Position numbers and translations under genes: made by a program | In this document: positions 61,444-64,000 of the stretch, one piece after another | Numbering within the stretch: position 1 is the first letter of the stretch | How the letters are laid out: each line of letters starts with the position of its first letter | Source: a bacterium | Lineage (GTDB): Bacteria > Patescibacteriota > Minisyncoccia > Phycocordibacterales > UBA1006 | NCBI GenBank assembly: GCA_030433255.1 | Contig: JAUIMI010000001.1 | Location: forward strand, 247,362 to 311,361 | Direction: 5' to 3' | Length of the DNA: 64,000 nt | Notes under the pieces: generated by a model | Seen by the model: only the letters and a program-made list of their open reading frames with translations | Databases searched by the model: none | What the model was told of the DNA's origin: nothing

Positions 61444-62571
61444 ATGAAAGTTATACTTACTGGTGGGGGAACAGGAGGGCATTTTTACCCGCTTATGGCT
61501 GTTGCCGAAGAATTAAATAATATTATTGATAGTGAAAATTTAGCTGACACTCGTTTATATTACGTTGCAGATAAACCCTATAATAAAAAACTATTATATG
61601 AAAATAGTATTACCTTTAAACAAGTTAGCGCTGGAAAACTCCGTTTATCTTTCTCTTTGCAAGTTATCCCTGATCTTATCAAGGCAGCCGTTGGTGTGTT
61701 TCAAGCAATTCTTGTTGTTTTTTCAATTTTTCCTGATGTTGTTTTTTCAAAAGGTGGTTATGTAGCGTTTCCAACAGTGTTTGCAGCTCGTTTACTAGGT
61801 ATTCCTGTAATTATCCATGAGTCAGATTCAGTACCAGGCAGAGTTAATTTATGGTCTGGTAAATTTGCACGAGCTGTTGCGGTTTCTTATAAACAAGAGA
61901 TTGATTATTTTCCTAAAGATAAAATAGTTCATACAGGGCAACCTATTCGACATGATTTATTAGAACCAACAGAAGAAGGGGCTCATGAATTTTTAGATCT
62001 TGAAGAGGATACACCTATCTTATGGATTCTTGGCGGGTCATTAGGTGCTCAAAAAATTAATTATGAAATAGAAGAGGCATTACCAGAATTACTCGAAAAA
62101 TATCAGGTTGTTCATCAAGTAGGTAAAAAAAACCTCGAGGCAATGACCAAACTAACTGAAGCCACGCTTGTTAATCATGATTTTAAATATCGTTACCATA
62201 TTTTTGGTGAGTTAAATACCCTATCTATGAAAATGTTGGCTGGTATTTCTGACGTAGTTATTTCTCGTGCTGGTTCAGCACTCTTTGAAATTGCTCATTG
62301 GGAAATTCCATCTATTATTATTCCTATTACTCATTCAAACGGTAACCACCAAATCAAAAATGCTTATAACTATGCCCGCGAAGGTGCTTGTATTGTTATA
62401 GAAGAAAATAATCTTAGCACACAGCTTCTTATTTTTGAAATAAATCGTATTTATGAAAATGAGAAGGTACGAGAAAAGATGAAAGCAGGCGCTAAATCAT
62501 TTAATATTGAAGGTGCTGCTCGTAAGATAGCTGAAGAGATTGTTGGTATAGGACTTGCACATGATAAGTAA
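61444..62571 (+). CDS. murG: UDP-GlcNAc--lipid I GlcNAc transferase MurG
   Basis: 375 residues, normal length. It converts lipid I to lipid II on the inner face of the membrane. N-terminal GGGTGGHFYPLMAVAEEL, GGYVAFP and HESDSVPGRVN, then the C-terminal LGGSLGAQ, SRAGSALFEIAHW and PITHSNGNHQ nucleotide-sugar site are present. TACAAT (61431-61436) lies 7 nt before the ATG. Confidence 0.95.
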   Translation: MKVILTGGGTGGHFYPLMAVAEELNNIIDSENLADTRLYYVADKPYNKKLLYENSITFKQVSAGKLRLSFSLQVIPDLIKAAVGVFQAILVVFSIFPDVVFSKGGYVAFPTVFAARLLGIPVIIHESDSVPGRVNLWSGKFARAVAVSYKQEIDYFPKDKIVHTGQPIRHDLLEPTEEGAHEFLDLEEDTPILWILGGSLGAQKINYEIEEALPELLEKYQVVHQVGKKNLEAMTKLTEATLVNHDFKYRYHIFGELNTLSMKMLAGISDVVISRAGSALFEIAHWEIPSIIIPITHSNGNHQIKNAYNYAREGACIVIEENNLSTQLLIFEINRIYENEKVREKMKAGAKSFNIEGAARKIAEEIVGIGLAHDK

Positions 62572-62580
62572 TTTTTAACA

Positions 62581-62612
62581 GGTATTAATCTTTATTGATT
62601 AATACTTTTTTG
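62581..62612 (+). terminator. Terminator after murG
   Basis: GTATTAATC/GATTAATAC around TTTATT, then six T. Confidence 0.9.
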
Positions 62613-62626
62613 TTACAGTAGAGAGC

Positions 62627-63970
62627 ATGAACACAAAACAAATTGTAACCCGAATGGCACCATCACCAACAGGACGATTCCACGTCGGAGGGATTAGAAC
62701 TGCATTTTATAATTATGCTTTTGCACGACAACATGGTGGTAAATTTATCCTTCGTATCGAAGATACTGACAAAGAACGTAATCGTGACGAGTACGAACAA
62801 GAAATCTATGAGGTATTTAAATGGGTTGGTATGGAATATGATGAAGTATATCGTCAATCAGAAAATATACATCGACATCAGGAGATATTGAAACAATTAC
62901 TAGAATCAGGAGACGTATATGAAGCCGAAGAAGCGAATGACGGAAATGGGAAGGTTATTCGGTTTAAAAACCCAAACAAGGAAATAACCTTTCATGATGA
63001 AATACTTGGTGAAATTTCTGTTGATACAACAGATTTAGGAGATTTTGTTGTTGCTCGAAATATTGAAAGCCCTCTATACCATCTTGCTGTTGTCGTTGAT
63101 GATCACGATGAAGGCGTAACTCATGTTATTCGTGCTCAAGAACATGTCGCTAACACTCCTAGGCAAATACTTCTCCATGAAGCTCTTGGGTTTGAGACCC
63201 CGACGTATGCTCATGTACCATTTATTCTTGGACCAGATGGAAAGAAAAAATTAAGTAAACGCGATACAAATGTTGCTGCTATGGATTATAAACAACACGG
63301 TTACTTGCCAGAAGCACTGTTAAATTTTCTTTCATTTATTGGATGGAATCCAGGAACAGAACAAGAGGTTTTTAGTAAAGACCAATTAGTTCAAGTCTTT
63401 TCTCTAGAGCAGGTTCAAAAGGGGCCAGGCGGGTTTAATTTAGATAAACTCTCGTGGTTAAATAAGCAATGGTTAAATACCCTTTCAAAACAAGAGTTTA
63501 GGGATTATATTGATCCTCTGTTTAAGGAATTACAAGATATGCCAATCTATAGTGAAGATATTATGGTAAAAATTACTCCAATAATTCGTGAGCGAACAAA
63601 TGTATTATCAGATGTTCAAGAAATGATTGTTAATGGAGAATTAGATTATTATTTTGTAAACCCAAAAATTGATTCTGAAAAGGTTATTTGGAAAAAGGGA
63701 ACAGTTGAATCAACTATTATCCATTTACAAAAAGTCTTTGATATAATCACCGATTATTCTGGAGATTGGAATAAAGACTCTCTAAAAGAAGTAATTTTCC
63801 CATATGCTGAAGAAGCAGGGAAGGGAGATGTACTATGGCCACTACGGTTTAGTTTATCAGGGCGAGATAAATCACCTGATCCATTTACCTTATTAGAAGT
63901 TTTAGGAAAAGAAGTTGTATTAGAGCGAATCAGTAATAATATTGAATCACTAAAAAAAGCCACTGCATAA
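62627..63970 (+). CDS. gltX: Glutamyl-tRNA synthetase
   Basis: 447 residues, near the bacterial length. Class I signature APSPTGRFHVGGIRTAFYNY at the N-terminus and KLSKRD (KMSKS-type, about 208-213). The LRIEDTDKER and VVVDDHDEGVTHVIRAQEH blocks are typical. Whether it is discriminating or also charges tRNA-Gln cannot be read; a GatCAB would be needed for the latter. TACAGT (62614-62619) lies 7 nt before the ATG. Confidence 0.96.
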   Translation: MNTKQIVTRMAPSPTGRFHVGGIRTAFYNYAFARQHGGKFILRIEDTDKERNRDEYEQEIYEVFKWVGMEYDEVYRQSENIHRHQEILKQLLESGDVYEAEEANDGNGKVIRFKNPNKEITFHDEILGEISVDTTDLGDFVVARNIESPLYHLAVVVDDHDEGVTHVIRAQEHVANTPRQILLHEALGFETPTYAHVPFILGPDGKKKLSKRDTNVAAMDYKQHGYLPEALLNFLSFIGWNPGTEQEVFSKDQLVQVFSLEQVQKGPGGFNLDKLSWLNKQWLNTLSKQEFRDYIDPLFKELQDMPIYSEDIMVKITPIIRERTNVLSDVQEMIVNGELDYYFVNPKIDSEKVIWKKGTVESTIIHLQKVFDIITDYSGDWNKDSLKEVIFPYAEEAGKGDVLWPLRFSLSGRDKSPDPFTLLEVLGKEVVLERISNNIESLKKATA

Positions 63971-63985
63971 GCAGAGGCTTTTTTA
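63951..63985 (+). terminator. Terminator after gltX
   Basis: AAAAAAAGCC/GGCTTTTTT with an inner TGC/GCA pair, overlapping the stop codon. Confidence 0.85.
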
Positions 63986-64000
63986 ATACATACTATAATC

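Overview
This 64-kb window is a gene-dense, AT-rich bacterial chromosome segment. It most likely comes from a Candidate Phyla Radiation (Patescibacteria, Parcubacteria-like) genome. That placement is my inference from pruned versions of universal proteins (RelA/SpoT ending after TGS, UvrC without its HhH tail, AspRS without the GAD domain, a 222-residue clamp-loader delta-prime), many VirB2/T4SS-pilin-like proteins, housekeeping genes scattered as singletons, and the absence of biosynthetic operons. The standard genetic code holds, but TGA ends only one gene (scpA). Nearly every transcription unit ends in a strong hairpin plus T-run, and about thirty genes have a TATAAT/TATACT-like box only 6-10 nt before the start codon, which suggests leaderless mRNAs.

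Layout. 0-3.2 kb: the end of an unknown acidic protein, gyrA and a small methyltransferase. 3.2-10.1 kb: a cell-surface block with an orphan membrane-anchored solute-binding protein, six pilin-like proteins (one a 522-residue protein with a C-terminal pilin domain), a Band-7-like pair on the other strand, and a divergent control region with a perfect 14-bp inverted repeat over a consensus promoter. 10.1-20.4 kb: tRNA-Lys, two tRNA-Leu, mscL, a LOG-family protein, an ATP-cone/nuclease fusion, glutamate dehydrogenase, an MreD-like gene with mrdA, greA and lysS. 20.4-29.1 kb: parB, a trypsin-fold protein with an apparent Cys nucleophile, a short RelA/SpoT, a slipin, pyrG behind an 11-codon leader and terminator, a serine hydrolase and an RlmD/TrmA-type RNA methyltransferase. 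29.2-38.4 kb: a LeuRS with two Nudix domains inserted next to its editing domain, two anchored extracytoplasmic proteins, and a three-gene cassette flanked by 31-bp direct repeats that encodes a 1114-residue secreted protein (G8-like start, peptidoglycan-binding domain, M15-like end) plus two small anchored proteins. 38.4-48.9 kb: holB-like, frr, rseP, murE, murI, murC, murD, murF, a short uvrC and tRNA-Ala. 49-64 kb: a second site-2 protease, rlmB, an MscS channel, trpS, two UVR-tailed unknowns, a T-box leader ahead of a small membrane protein and aspS, an M29 aminopeptidase, scpAB, mraY, ftsW, murG and gltX.

Together the genes describe a cell with a complete peptidoglycan pathway (MurC-F, MurI, MraY, MurG, FtsW, PBP2; MurE carries the DNPR signature of meso-diaminopimelate addition), two osmotic safety valves, charging enzymes for Lys, Leu, Trp, Asp and Glu, and a large secreted or surface-anchored repertoire. 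The least ordinary parts are the Nudix-LeuRS, the repeat-flanked surface cassette, the pyrG leader, the pilin array with its operator-like palindrome, and the pervasive leaderless gene starts. No CRISPR array, insertion sequence, prophage or rRNA gene was seen. No stretch over 300 bases lacks a gene or RNA element.
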